Positions 1 to 6,782 of a stretch of DNA of 7,814 bases are shown piece by piece. This DNA comes from Bdellovibrionales bacterium. GTDB lineage: Bacteria; Bdellovibrionota; Bdellovibrionia; Bdellovibrionales; UBA1609. The stretch's first letter is position 1, and each line of letters opens with the position of its first letter. The position numbers and the translations under genes were made by a program. The DNA lies in contig JADJNU010000018.1 in the NCBI GenBank assembly GCA_016714165.1, positions 1-7,814 on the forward strand. The letters are read 5' to 3'. The notes beneath the pieces are model-generated. The model did not search any database. It was given only the letters and a program-made list of their open reading frames with translations, and was not told the DNA's origin.

Positions 1-98
1 CTTTCCAAAAGGCGACAGAGAGCAAGTGAATTTTCAAAGAACCCAACCGGAACTGCATTCAAAGCCCAGACTCTCGCCACAAAAACCTTAATACTCAC
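1..98 (-). CDS. Open frame running off the left edge (gene continuation or coupled next gene)
   Basis: Seen: the minus frame beginning at 98 is open to the window edge and reads VSIKVFVARVWALNAVPVGF and on to CRLLE, which looks like coding sequence. Its first codon GTG overlaps the TGA of the upstream gene (GTGA). It can therefore be either a translationally coupled downstream gene with a GTG start, or a further one-base frame change in the methyltransferase-fold gene, whose upstream part already has three. No convincing ribosome binding site is visible, which slightly favours continuation. The fragment is too short to assign a family. Confidence 0.35.
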   Translation of the reverse strand, partial: MSIKVFVARVWALNAVPVGFFENSLALCRLLE

Positions 99-560
99 AA
101 TACGCTTCGATCACCTACCAATTGGGGTAAGGTCAAAGTGCGGTTTCCCAAGTTCTGTGTCGGCAATTTTACGACGATAGCACTGAGCACTTTTACAAGC
201 ATCTCTTCCCACAGCTTCAAAGACGCCTCCTCTGAAATACGTCCGGCCGCGCCACCGACTGGCTTTGTCAGCAATCTGTGTACATTCCCCGACCGTCCTT
301 TTCATCCATGTCATAAGTGAGTGTCCATCCCTGTTGAAGAAGAGTTAGAGTTGGTTCCCTGCTGACAGTCAGGAGGCGCAGAAGATTGCGCGGAAACATC
401 TTCGCGTCCTGCAAAATCAATCGTCCTCCAGCCTGGAATCAAGCCAGCTGCTTGAATCAAATACTTCTCGCACTTTCGAACTAACCCCAAACATTTTCAT
501 TCGCACCACGGACACCGCTCGATCACCAGGCTGTGGCAACGAACGAGCATCGGCCTGATA
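95..560 (-). CDS. C-terminal part of the methyltransferase-fold protein, frame-broken
   Basis: Seen: continuing the 497-1432 gene in other frames gives family-like peptide at once. From about 556 the next frame reads DARSLPQPGDRAVSVVRMKM and on to KVREVFDSSSW. From about 440 a third frame reads FQAGGRLILQDAKMFPRNLL and then LTYDMDEKDGRG. From about 288 the original frame returns with RISEEASLKLWEEMLVKVLS and ends in PQLVGDRSVL with TGA at 95-97. The segment AGGRLILQD is the classic post-strand-5 signature of methyltransferases (usually PGGRLI..D). Each change equals one missing base, near 553-557, 433-446 and 287-290 (a CCCC run). Together they restore the frame, so 95-1432 is an exact multiple of three. 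Inference: one gene with three missing bases, either sequence error or recent mutation. Confidence 0.6.
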
Positions 561-1432
561 GCTTCGGCATTAAAACCATATCTTGCAATCACTCCGTTCA
601 GATATCCTACAATGAGAGGTGAAATATCAAAGAAGACATAATGATTCTCAGGGAGAAGATCGACAAATAATCTGTCGGCCATTCCAATACCGCTGCCTAT
701 GTCCCAATACTCACCATCGAGTTTTCCAACTTGTTTCAATCCCTCCTGCCTAGATTGGAAGAATATGGGTCGCTCTTGTCTGAATCCGTAGCTAAAACCG
801 AGTTCATGAAGATAGGTGCGAATCGCAAAATCACCCTCTCCCTCAAGACTCAATACTTTAAGGAGCGCAGTAAACTTTGACGGACTTTTATTATAAATAG
901 CTGCTACCACGAGGCCAAATTCATCTGGTTTTTCAGCCAGAAATTGGTGCATGACGTGGATCAAGGAGTGCGTGTCGGCTGTACCAGGAGTGCTCTCCTT
1001 AAGGAATGCAACCAATTTAGGAACCTTGAGCGCAATTTCCAACAATCCATCTAGCTCCTGATCGCTAGCGGGTCGCGCCTCCTTTTCTCTTAATCTTAAC
1101 CAGGCAACTGGCTCTACAGGTACTGTAAAAATATCCTCATATCGTAGGCTGGAATTTAGAATCGATTTGATTCCATGGATAATATCGGCTGCGTTCCGCT
1201 CTAAATGATCAGATCGACGTCTCTCCCCATGGCCCCCTTGATTTTCACTTGACCCTCCCGGGCCTTTCGAGTCTTCAAGTAAAGCCCGGGCGCAGGTCGG
1301 TCCTGACTGACCAGGCTCCAAAAGAAGATTAAGTTCAGTGAGAACGGAAGCATATGCAAATGAACCAGAAATCAAGAAGGGGCCTAAGGCCAACGGAAGT
1401 CCAACATGAATCCATCGTAATATCCTAGTCAT
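497..1432 (-). CDS. Exported protein with class I SAM-methyltransferase fold (open part, 311 aa)
   Basis: Seen: the ATG at 1432 opens a 311-residue frame. Residues 1-28 form a signal peptide (MTRILRWIHVG, a hydrophobic core, then SFAYA before S29). Residues 45-80 are Gly/Ser/charge-rich and look like a linker. Residues 80-235 are probably mostly helical. A Rossmann methyltransferase signature follows: YWDIGSGIGMAD at 242-253 (motif I, SAM-binding glycine loop) and YVFFDIS at 265-271 (strand 2 acidic end). The frame stops just where the fold should continue, and the missing strands are found in the other minus frames downstream (see the 95-560 entry). Known: this motif pair is typical of class I SAM-dependent methyltransferases. 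Inference: the true protein is about 445 aa or longer. A secretion signal on a SAM-dependent fold is odd, because SAM is cytoplasmic; it could be a degenerate or repurposed fold. The start is preceded by a weak GGGG. The gene is divergent from the FecR gene. The substrate is unknown. Confidence 0.72.
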   Translation of the reverse strand: MTRILRWIHVGLPLALGPFLISGSFAYASVLTELNLLLEPGQSGPTCARALLEDSKGPGGSSENQGGHGERRRSDHLERNAADIIHGIKSILNSSLRYEDIFTVPVEPVAWLRLREKEARPASDQELDGLLEIALKVPKLVAFLKESTPGTADTHSLIHVMHQFLAEKPDEFGLVVAAIYNKSPSKFTALLKVLSLEGEGDFAIRTYLHELGFSYGFRQERPIFFQSRQEGLKQVGKLDGEYWDIGSGIGMADRLFVDLLPENHYVFFDISPLIVGYLNGVIARYGFNAEAIRPMLVRCHSLVIERCPWCE

Positions 1433-1543
1433 ATCACGACCCCATGTGCAATCTTAAGGCCAAGTATCGTCAATCCTCTTTTCCTTCTCGCAGATTTGCT
1501 TTGCTTCGCTTGACATTTTGCCTCCATACTTTGAGTCTTTAAC

Positions 1544-1550
1544 AGGGGGA
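1544..1550 (+). promoter_or_regulatory. Ribosome binding site of the FecR gene
   Basis: The purine run AGGGGGA is followed by TTT and the ATG at 1554. It decides the start in favour of 1554 over the TTG at 1518 in the same frame. Confidence 0.65.
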
Positions 1551-1553
1551 TTT

Positions 1554-2156
1554 ATGGATAAAATCGGTTTTGCGGCTGTTGCACTTTTTTTATGTTCATT
1601 TGCTTTCGCTGGTGAAGGTTTGACGGTCGTTAAGAAATCTGGCCAAGTTCGCTACAATCAAAAGGAAGTCAAAGCAGGTGAATTCTTACCTCTTGGAGGA
1701 TTGATGGAGGTCGGCAGCACTGATGAGTCATTTGTCGATCTCACATATCCCGAAGGGCATCGCCTTCGGTTAAAGAAAAATACAAAGGTGAACTTGATTG
1801 CCTTAGGTACAAAAAATGCGAGTCAAATTGATATCACCATCGGGCAAGTATTTGCCTATTTTGTGAAGGACAAAAAGGCAGAAAATATTCAGATAAAAAC
1901 CAAGTCTGCTGTAGTAGGCGTACGCGGGACAAAATTTTTGGTCGAGGCCAGTGAAGAAAAAGGTACCTACGTTTGTGTTTGCGAAGGTGTGGTCAATGTG
2001 CGAGGGGTCGGAGACCACTCTAAAGACGGAGAGCGGACAGTAAAAGCAAATCAAGATCTTTGGGCACGACCAGGTAAGTCCATGGGGATTCCTATCGATT
2101 CGCCCGATATGTCTAAAATGACCACTGCCGAATTCGCCGATATGGGCGTACAGTAA
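1554..2156 (+). CDS. Exported FecR-domain protein (200 aa)
   Basis: Seen: the only intact multi-domain-length gene in the window. The ATG at 1554 is chosen because AGGGGGA lies three bases upstream and the product then begins with a signal peptide (MDKIGFAAVALFLCSFAFA, cleavage before GEG). An upstream TTG would add 12 residues in front of that signal. Residues 22-150 form a FecR domain: GQVRYNQKEVKAGEFL, a beta segment, GHRLRLKKNTKVNL, ITIGQVFAYFV, and the hallmark KSAVVGVRGTKFLVE at 117-131. A CVC pair sits at 141-143. Known: FecR was first described as the periplasmic sensor of iron-citrate signalling, but the domain is widespread in standalone exported proteins. No sigma factor, anti-sigma membrane segment or TonB receptor is adjacent, so an iron role is not supported here. 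The protein is probably periplasmic or envelope-attached. The gene is divergent from the methyltransferase-fold gene and convergent with the TPR gene. Confidence 0.88.
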   Translation: MDKIGFAAVALFLCSFAFAGEGLTVVKKSGQVRYNQKEVKAGEFLPLGGLMEVGSTDESFVDLTYPEGHRLRLKKNTKVNLIALGTKNASQIDITIGQVFAYFVKDKKAENIQIKTKSAVVGVRGTKFLVEASEEKGTYVCVCEGVVNVRGVGDHSKDGERTVKANQDLWARPGKSMGIPIDSPDMSKMTTAEFADMGVQ

Positions 2157-2226
2157 ACTCTCCAATTAATTGCATCCTTCAAAGGAAGTGTCTCATTTTA
2201 TTCACGACTATGTCACCGCTGGTCGG

Positions 2227-2988
2227 TCAAGCCACAGGCTTCTCACTTTGATCAAGCTTCATCTGAAGTTCTAAATCCCAAGGCCGCTCCTCAGAAATTC
2301 GCATCATCATCCGATTCAATTCTCCAATCCAAATGGAGTCTTTAGCGGCTTCGGCCACCATTTGCGCGGCCCCCACGTAATCTGAATCAAACGGATTAAG
2401 AGATACCAAGTGATGCATCTTTTGTTTCGCCTTTTCAAGGTGGCCCGATTTCACTTCGGCGATTCCAACCTGCGCAAGTAATCGATACGACACATGGCCA
2501 ATTTCGCGCAGCACCTCATAAGCCTTCTCCAAGTCTACCTTAAGAGTATTTTTTTCAGCCTGCTCAGTAAAGTGATTGCAGATATTATCCATCTCTAGAT
2601 CCACCGATTGTCGAAATGCCAGGCTGCACGGATCCATTTCGACCAGCGAACGAAACATCTGCAAGGATTCAAAGTAATTCTCCTTACGCCCCTCAACGAT
2701 GGCCCAAATGTAATAGAGTTCCTTTAGGTTCGAGTTGAGCGGACCGTCCGATTCCATTTTCCCAATCACTTCAGCCAAATGCCTCTCGATGACTTGCACT
2801 GGAGTATCTCCAAGCAAGGCCTTTCTCAGTACGCTTAACTTCTCCTTCATGATGTAGACCTCTTTCGCAGTAAGGTCTATTTTTACATAGGGCCGGCCAA
2901 TGCGAGCCGGCGGTTCAATAACATAATCAATTAATTGTTGGTTTTGTGTCTTCTGGGCAATAATCTCGACTTGATCGCGAAGTCCCAA
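2227..2988 (-). CDS. TPR-like protein, C-terminal part (about 253 aa)
   Basis: Seen: a long helix-rich frame with no signal peptide and no membrane segment. The nominal start is a TTG with no ribosome binding site, and the same frame is open upstream of it (reading GCLSPRLLGLRDQV). It is therefore the C-terminal part of the gene that begins at 3471, not an independent gene. TPR-like helix pairs are visible, for example the stretch around ELYYIWAIVEGRKENYFESL and the clearer GHLEKAKQKMHHLVSLNPFD near the C terminus. It ends EERPWDLELQMKLDQSEKPVA. The frame junction with the N-terminal part is at about 2996-3004 and equals one missing base. Inference: a cytoplasmic scaffold or interaction protein of about 414 aa in total. 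No catalytic motif was seen. It is the last gene of the minus-strand unit and convergent with the FecR gene. Confidence 0.72.
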   Translation of the reverse strand: MGLRDQVEIIAQKTQNQQLIDYVIEPPARIGRPYVKIDLTAKEVYIMKEKLSVLRKALLGDTPVQVIERHLAEVIGKMESDGPLNSNLKELYYIWAIVEGRKENYFESLQMFRSLVEMDPCSLAFRQSVDLEMDNICNHFTEQAEKNTLKVDLEKAYEVLREIGHVSYRLLAQVGIAEVKSGHLEKAKQKMHHLVSLNPFDSDYVGAAQMVAEAAKDSIWIGELNRMMMRISEERPWDLELQMKLDQSEKPVA

Positions 2989-2999
2989 TAGCCGGGGAC

Positions 3000-3471
3000 T
3001 CAGACAACCAAGGGTAAAGCCAATTTTCCGGCCTCGGCAAAACGCTGATAGCCAACCAGAAATTTTAAATACTCAACTTGGTGCCAAATATGCAACGCCG
3101 ATTCTCGTTTTAAGATATCATACAAGAGTTCAATCATTGGGTTTAGAGCGTCCTGGTGCATGAGATCTGAAAGCGCAGATGGTGCAGCTCGTAGCATAAA
3201 ATCCCGCACCTGCTGCAACGAAAGACTAGTTGGCATTCTGCGCAGGCCATCCAACAAAGCATTGTAAGCCTGCACAATCTTTCCATCTGAAAAAAGCGAC
3301 CCCGTTTTTAAAACCACCAATGTATCTCCACATATTCTTGACTCGTCAGGATTTAGTTGCGCTTCAAGTTCAGCCAACTGACTCAAACTAAGCGCTACAT
3401 CGCGCTTAAAACCCCGCCAACAACTGACCAAGAACCTTCTCCCTATCTGCTGCTACACATTCAGTCCTCAT
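3000..3471 (-). CDS. TPR-like protein, N-terminal part, frame-broken
   Basis: Seen: the true start is probably the ATG at 3471, preceded by GGGAGG three bases upstream. It reads MRTECVAADREKVLGQLLAGF and then meets TAA. At the run GGGGTTTT (3408-3415, plus strand AAAACCCC) removing one base joins it to the next frame, KRDVALSLSQLAELEAQLNP, which is open to 3000. That frame contains helix-rich sequence such as SDGKIVQAYNALLDGLRRMP and IWHQVEYLKFLVGYQRFAEA, again TPR-like. Near 3000 a one-base loss shifts into the 2227-2988 frame. The two changes cancel, so 2227-3471 is 415 codons including the stop. The open frame that starts with TTG at 3431 has no ribosome binding site and would miss the first 20 residues or so. 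Confidence 0.68.
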
Positions 3472-3534
3472 AAACCTCCCGAACGATTTTCTTCAGATGA
3501 AGTCCAAAAAAAATGCCGCATTCATAGCACAAGC

Positions 3535-3895
3535 TTAGTTATCTCCCCGCAGCTCTCTTAGATATTCATTCACCGTTGGTATATACTCACATGCCTCGTC
3601 CCAACCACCATCACAGGACAGTCTCAGATATTTAAGGCCGATCTCATCATGCCCCCTCAACCCCATTGCACATGCCAAGCGGGAAGCTCTCTGGATCTTT
3701 AAGGTACTCACAGAATCTCATCAGGTAATGCAGACCGTGTCGACACCTTCCCTGCACTGCTCACCATATTTTGTAAAACTCGTCAGATGGCTGAACTGAC
3801 GACAACCTCTGCCCACCAATGGCAATCTGCGGGACACCTAAAACTCCGATCAGCAAACCTCCTACAATTAAATTTAAGAACGGCCTCGCACCCAT
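3535..3895 (-). CDS. Small exported or anchored cysteine-rich Sel1-like protein (about 119 aa), frame-broken
   Basis: Seen: the ATG at 3895 has GGGGG just upstream and begins MGARPFLNLIVGGLLIGVLG, a hydrophobic signal or anchor, followed by QRLSSVQPSDEFYK. At an AAAA run (plus TTTT at 3769-3772) the frame must change by one base to continue KYGEQCREGVDTVC. A further short disturbance occurs around 3710-3730. The frame then reads RASRLACAMGLRG, EIGLKYLRLSCDGGWDEACE, YIPTVNEYLRELRGDN and TAA at 3535-3537. The pattern of paired cysteines one helix apart with G-x-x-x-A-C (CDGGWDEAC) is typical of Sel1-like repeats of the Hcp type, which are exported and disulfide-bonded. Only about one clear repeat is visible. 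The gene lies between the lipoprotein and the TPR gene on the same strand. Confidence 0.55.
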
Positions 3896-3948
3896 ATCCA
3901 CCCCCTTTTGTGCCTTCAGTATGCCCATATACGGCGACAGTTAAGGTC

Positions 3949-3984
3949 AGATTCAATTTGAGATTCAATTTGAAATTCAGTTTG
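3949..3984. repeat. Three tandem 12-base units between two genes
   Basis: The plus strand reads AGATTCAATTTG at 3949-3960 and identically at 3961-3972, then AAATTCAGTTTG (two mismatches) at 3973-3984. It lies in the 112-base gap between the end of the candidate lipoprotein (4008) and the start of the Sel1-like gene (3895). The rest of the gap holds only the ribosome binding site of the latter. Confidence 0.75.
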
Positions 3985-4007
3985 ATACACCTCTCAAGAC
4001 TGGATGC

Positions 4008-4615
4008 TCAGGGCCTCAAGAAATGTGAAACATCAGCATCATAAACTATGAGTGTCTCTCCGTATTTGTTGAGACACACTATTTTTAAGCCACTGCTCGA
4101 TTGGACAATGAATTTCGAATAAGACAGATCTGGGTGAGCTCCATAGGGAAACTCGGCGAACCCAAGCCATTGACCCAATTGATTCCCAACCAAATCCGTC
4201 GATTGTTGTCCAAGAACCAGATAGATCCGTCATTAAAACCGAATAGGTCAATTGCAGTGGGTAGGGCGTCAACCCCGAAATCGAGGCAGCTGACTAGTTC
4301 CAAGTCAAAACCAAGCCGGATGATCCATCCCATGTTCTTATTTGAGATCCGGCCGCGTAAAAAAATTTAGTTCCATAGAATCAACGCGAAGTAAGGTCAA
4401 GTACCCATTACTTGTGGTAGGAAACCACTGCGCGGGCAATTTTGGTGGAGAAATTTCACCACCGCGTGATGGGGGCAATCCAGTGTTTTGATCAATGGTT
4501 CTGCCGTCTTCTGGTTGGCTGCCGACGGGTGGGAGACCGGTGTCCCCAGATGGACCGCATGCCATTGCAAAACGACTGACATAATATAGGGTGAGAAGAA
4601 TCGCAAGCTCCTCAT
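4008..4615 (-). CDS. Candidate lipoprotein with propeller-like repeats (about 200 aa), frame-broken
   Basis: Seen: the ATG at 4615 reads MRSLRFFSPYIMSVVL, a lipoprotein-type signal. One base missing in the TTTTG run (about 4568-4573) puts it in frame with AMACGPSGDTGLPPVGSQPE, giving a plausible lipobox (A-M-A-C) followed by a low-complexity Gly/Pro linker. After PKLPAQWFPTTSNGYLTLLR the frame changes again near 4340, 4300 and 4190. The segments NFFTRPDLK, IRTWDGSSGLVLTW, FGFNDGSIWFLDNNRRIW, GQWLGFAEFPYGAHPDLSYS and SGLKIVCLNKYGETLIVYD follow one another, ending DVSHFLRP. The alternation of short beta stretches with D-G-S/N-x-x-x-I-W motifs resembles blades of a propeller-like protein. That is an impression, not a family assignment. 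Every change equals one missing base. The gene lies 29 bases downstream of the preceding stop codon, so it is probably co-transcribed with it. Confidence 0.5.
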
Positions 4616-4644
4616 CTACTTACCCCCGTCGTTCCATGTGCAGG

Positions 4645-5142
4645 TTATCCAATTGCTGTCGCCTGTACTTTACCGTATTCGCGCCAATCATATTGGTGAA
4701 ACGAGATCCAGAAATCATATTCTGAATCCATGTTCAGATAGCCAAAACGAATGCCCTTCCGGTTGGCTTTATTTCCTAAATTGGATCTCAGCTAAGTACA
4801 AATATGGATTTGGGAGTTCAACCACACGCTTGTGCCTTATTTGGCCTAACTCGGGCATAATATATATGCCTGCTGATGAATTCGTGAAATAGATCGGTAG
4901 CCCAATAAACGACCCCGATCCTTCGATCGCGTAATGATCTGTCATATCACTGGTCTCTGTGTATTCTGTCGCAACATCATACGTAATGCCCACGCAAAAC
5001 CAAATGCCAAAGAAATCTCTCTCGTCAGTCCAAACTGCGCTGTTGGAAGTCCATATTGAGCTGGGAGCCGACTCCACTGAATATCCAAACACACTGCAGC
5101 CAGCCAGGCCTCTTTTGAAAGCCCGCTGGTTCGCTCACAGAA
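4645..5142 (-). CDS. Beta-rich C-terminal segment, probably of the PEGA protein; possibly a separate gene
   Basis: Seen: one frame (5092-4769) reads SSIWTSNSAVWTDERDFFGI, CVGITYDVATEYTETSDMTD, GSFIGLPIYFTNSSAGIYIM and ELPNPYLYLAEIQ. Removing one T from TTT near 4780 continues it as LGNKANRKGIRFGYLN, DSEYDFWISFHQYDWREYGK and VQATAIG, with TAA at 4645-4647. Aromatic-rich alternating strands with GIRFGYL and LPIYF..SAGIYIMPELG resemble outer-membrane beta-barrel or beta-sandwich proteins. No good start codon with ribosome binding site or signal peptide lies between 5143 and 5092, and the stop at 5143 can be removed by one T in an ATTTGA context (giving DSVSEPAGFQKRPGW). I therefore favour one long protein of about 485 residues (4645-6109). 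The alternative is a separate gene whose start was lost. Confidence 0.5.
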
Positions 5143-6109
5143 TCAAATGAATTTGGTAATAAAATCTGAAGTCGTGTGCGATAAATCCTCGGTAATCAAA
5201 TTTCGTTTTGTTGGATTTAGCTCAAAGTGAACCCATCTCAATTCGTCCTTCTGAACCTCAATCAATTGAATTTGTGTTTCAAATCCCTTTAATCTCGCTT
5301 CAATGCGAGCTGGTTTTCCAACAAGGACCTGGATGGGTTGAGTTGATGAATTGCGATGGCTGATGCCATCAACAACAACCTCAGCCCACCTGGGACTAAC
5401 ATTGATTCTCAAAGTGCCCATCGCCGGCAGTAGTTTATGATGAACCTTGTGATTGACTCCCAAAATCAAAATGGTGTCGGTTTCGACATCTTGGTAATTC
5501 TCGTGCGTAAGATGAATTTTGTGAACGCCAGCTGACAGCACCCCCGCTACTCTTAGCGGCGTCACCCCCCATCTTTCAGAATCGATGAATACAGGGATGC
5601 CAAGGGGCTCTGATGTCAGCTCTCAAAATAGTTGAATAGCTCATCTCTGGTTGTCCAACTTCATTGAAGTGAATTGGTTCAGCCGCGCCAGATCTCTTTG
5701 CCGCTCATTTTCAAGGCAATCTGATGCAGAGGATACCGAAATAAAAATCCAGACGCTAACCCGACCGCTATTACTTTCAACAAAGCTGTCTATTTGCTCA
5801 AAATCAACAAGGCGAACCCTCGGGAAAATCTCTTGAACCCGTTTGTCCAAGACCACTTGATTGAAGGACTCATGACTAGATGATGCGATCGAGGTCTCGA
5901 CCCCAAAGTTTTCGCGTACTGCAGTTTCCTGGGCCTGATCTTTTGGCCGTTCTCCAGGCCTCCTTTTCGCTCATTTCCTCTGTCGCTCTCGGCCAACGTA
6001 GTAATTGTATTGTGCATCGGATTTTGGGCACAGAAGCAATCCACTGCGGGCGGCACTTGCAAAGTTTCACAGTGGCAATATATGAGAAAAGGAGGATAAG
6101 CGACTTCAT
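5143..6109 (-). CDS. LPP20-like protein with two PEGA domains, frame-broken
   Basis: Seen: the ATG at 6109 is two bases after the stop of the upstream LPP20 gene. It reads MKSLILLFSYIAT (hydrophobic export signal), then RPQWIASVPK. Single-base changes near 6022 and 5942 (both AAAA runs) and near 5990 join this to SDAQYNYYVG, RATEEMSEKEAWRTAK and DQAQETAVRENFGVETSIAS, an LPP20-like pattern (P-x-W, then Y-x-V-G, then an alanine-rich helix). Next come VQEIFPRVRLVDFEQIDSFV and ERQRDLARLN. After two cancelling changes (about 5652 and 5616) a PEGA domain follows: LTSEPLGIPVFIDSERWGVT, PLRVAGVLSAGVHKIHLTHE, NYQDVE. A second PEGA-like unit follows: MGTLRINVSPRWAEVVVDG, QPIQVLVGKPARIEARLKGF. Known: PEGA domains are beta-sandwiches on surface or periplasmic proteins. 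Inference: an envelope protein partnering the LPP20 lipoprotein. The open PEGA frame alone spans 5143 to about 5622. Confidence 0.68.
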
Positions 6110-6111
6110 TG

Positions 6112-6744
6112 TTACTGAACCTCAGTTGTGGATTTCTCAGCCTCAAACTTTGGCATTTCCTTGGTTAGTTCAGCTGGGTTCTGTTTGTGACTGAAGAAAT
6201 CAACTTGTCGCTTATTGAGCGCTTGCCTGAGACCTGGATCGACTTCCGCCATTTTGAATACAACCGCACGTCGAATTGATTCGTAATCTTGCACTCTTAT
6301 TGAACCCAAAATAAAACAGTCGATCCTTTCGGTGCCATCAATTCTATAGCGCTCATGATACTGTTCTAAAAACCGAAGACCTGTGACCTTTCCTCTGTAT
6401 TCGCCACATGAGATTGATTGAGTACAAATTGGCATCTTCAGAGATGCTCTGCTGTACATTATCAATTTGGCCTTTGATGTCCTCAGAGATTTCCCGAAGT
6501 AAAGTCTCTTTGGTTTCAAGTTTGGCCAGCTGATAGCAGCCGTTGATTCGCTCACTTCCGCGAATCGTATACTGCGTCCGAAAGAAAACCTGGTCGCCTC
6601 ATTCCAAGATATTTTTTGTCGAATTGACTCCAGTTGGGTTTTCCGTTACTTTGCCCAACTTCAAGCAACTTCTTTCTTCGGACCGCCTGTACATGCGGTG
6701 AGCACAGTGGCTACCAAGTAAACTATCAGGATATTTGACTTCAT
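6112..6744 (-). CDS. LPP20-family outer-membrane lipoprotein (about 210 aa), frame-broken
   Basis: Seen: the ATG at 6744 follows a nine-base Shine-Dalgarno and opens MKSNILIVYLVATVLTACTG, with a textbook lipobox L-T-A-C (cysteine at residue 18) and Thr at +2, so outer-membrane sorting is expected. It continues GPKKEVA; dropping one T from GCTTGAAG (about 6664) gives EVGQSNGKPNWSQFDKKYLG. One extra base near 6600 leads to GDQVFFRTQYTIRGSERING and CYQLAKLETKETLLREISED. One more near 6406 leads to GEYRGKVTGLRFLEQYHERY, DGTERIDCFILGSIRVQDYE and KMAEVDPGLRQALNKRQVDF, ending STTEVQ with TAA at 6112. The P-N-W, Q-L-A-x-x-E-T and Y-R-x-D-G-x-x-x-I/V-D elements match the LPP20 lipoprotein pattern. Three extra bases cancel, so the span is exactly 211 codons. 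It is the first gene of the minus-strand unit. Its molecular function is unknown. Confidence 0.72.
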
Positions 6745-6748
6745 ACGG

Positions 6749-6757
6749 ACCTCCTTA
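6749..6757 (-). promoter_or_regulatory. Nine-base Shine-Dalgarno of the LPP20 lipoprotein gene
   Basis: The minus strand reads TAAGGAGGT followed by four bases and the ATG at 6744. This matches the full anti-Shine-Dalgarno complement and is much stronger than any other ribosome binding site in the window, suggesting strong translation of the first gene. Confidence 0.8.
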
Positions 6758-6782
6758 AGGTATACCTCCATAATGAACGACC

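Noticed and set aside
1510..1540. TTGACA upstream of the FecR gene as a promoter
   Set aside because: The -35 match is perfect but no acceptable -10 box lies 16-18 bases downstream, so no promoter was called.
1803..2165. Minus-strand open frame of 120 codons inside the FecR gene
   Set aside because: It is fully antisense to an intact gene with signal peptide and FecR motif.
2157..2226. Possible bidirectional terminator (TCCTT-TG-AAGGA) between convergent genes
   Set aside because: The stem is only five base pairs with a two-base loop and there is no adjacent T-run on either strand.
3000..3420. Programmed ribosomal frameshifting as explanation of the split ORFs
   Set aside because: The changes occur in both directions at unrelated sequences in many genes, without a common slippery site or stimulatory structure.
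3500..3530. T8 tract on the minus strand after the Sel1-like gene, terminator-like
   Set aside because: No stable hairpin precedes it (AATGC/GCATT leaves a one-base loop). The same-strand TPR gene follows closely.
3787..4044. Plus-strand open frame of 85 codons
   Set aside because: It is antisense to the Sel1-like gene start and the tandem repeats. Its composition (low-complexity RFNLRFNLKFSL) comes from the 12-base repeats and it has no ribosome binding site.
5096..5107. L-A-G-C lipobox-like tetrapeptide ahead of the beta-rich segment (minus strand)
   Set aside because: It is preceded by charged, non-hydrophobic residues (ANQRAFKRG) after a stop, so there is no signal peptide core. It is probably chance.
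5880..6194. Plus-strand open frame of 104 codons
   Set aside because: It is a shadow of the LPP20-like/PEGA gene, whose motifs are clear on the minus strand.
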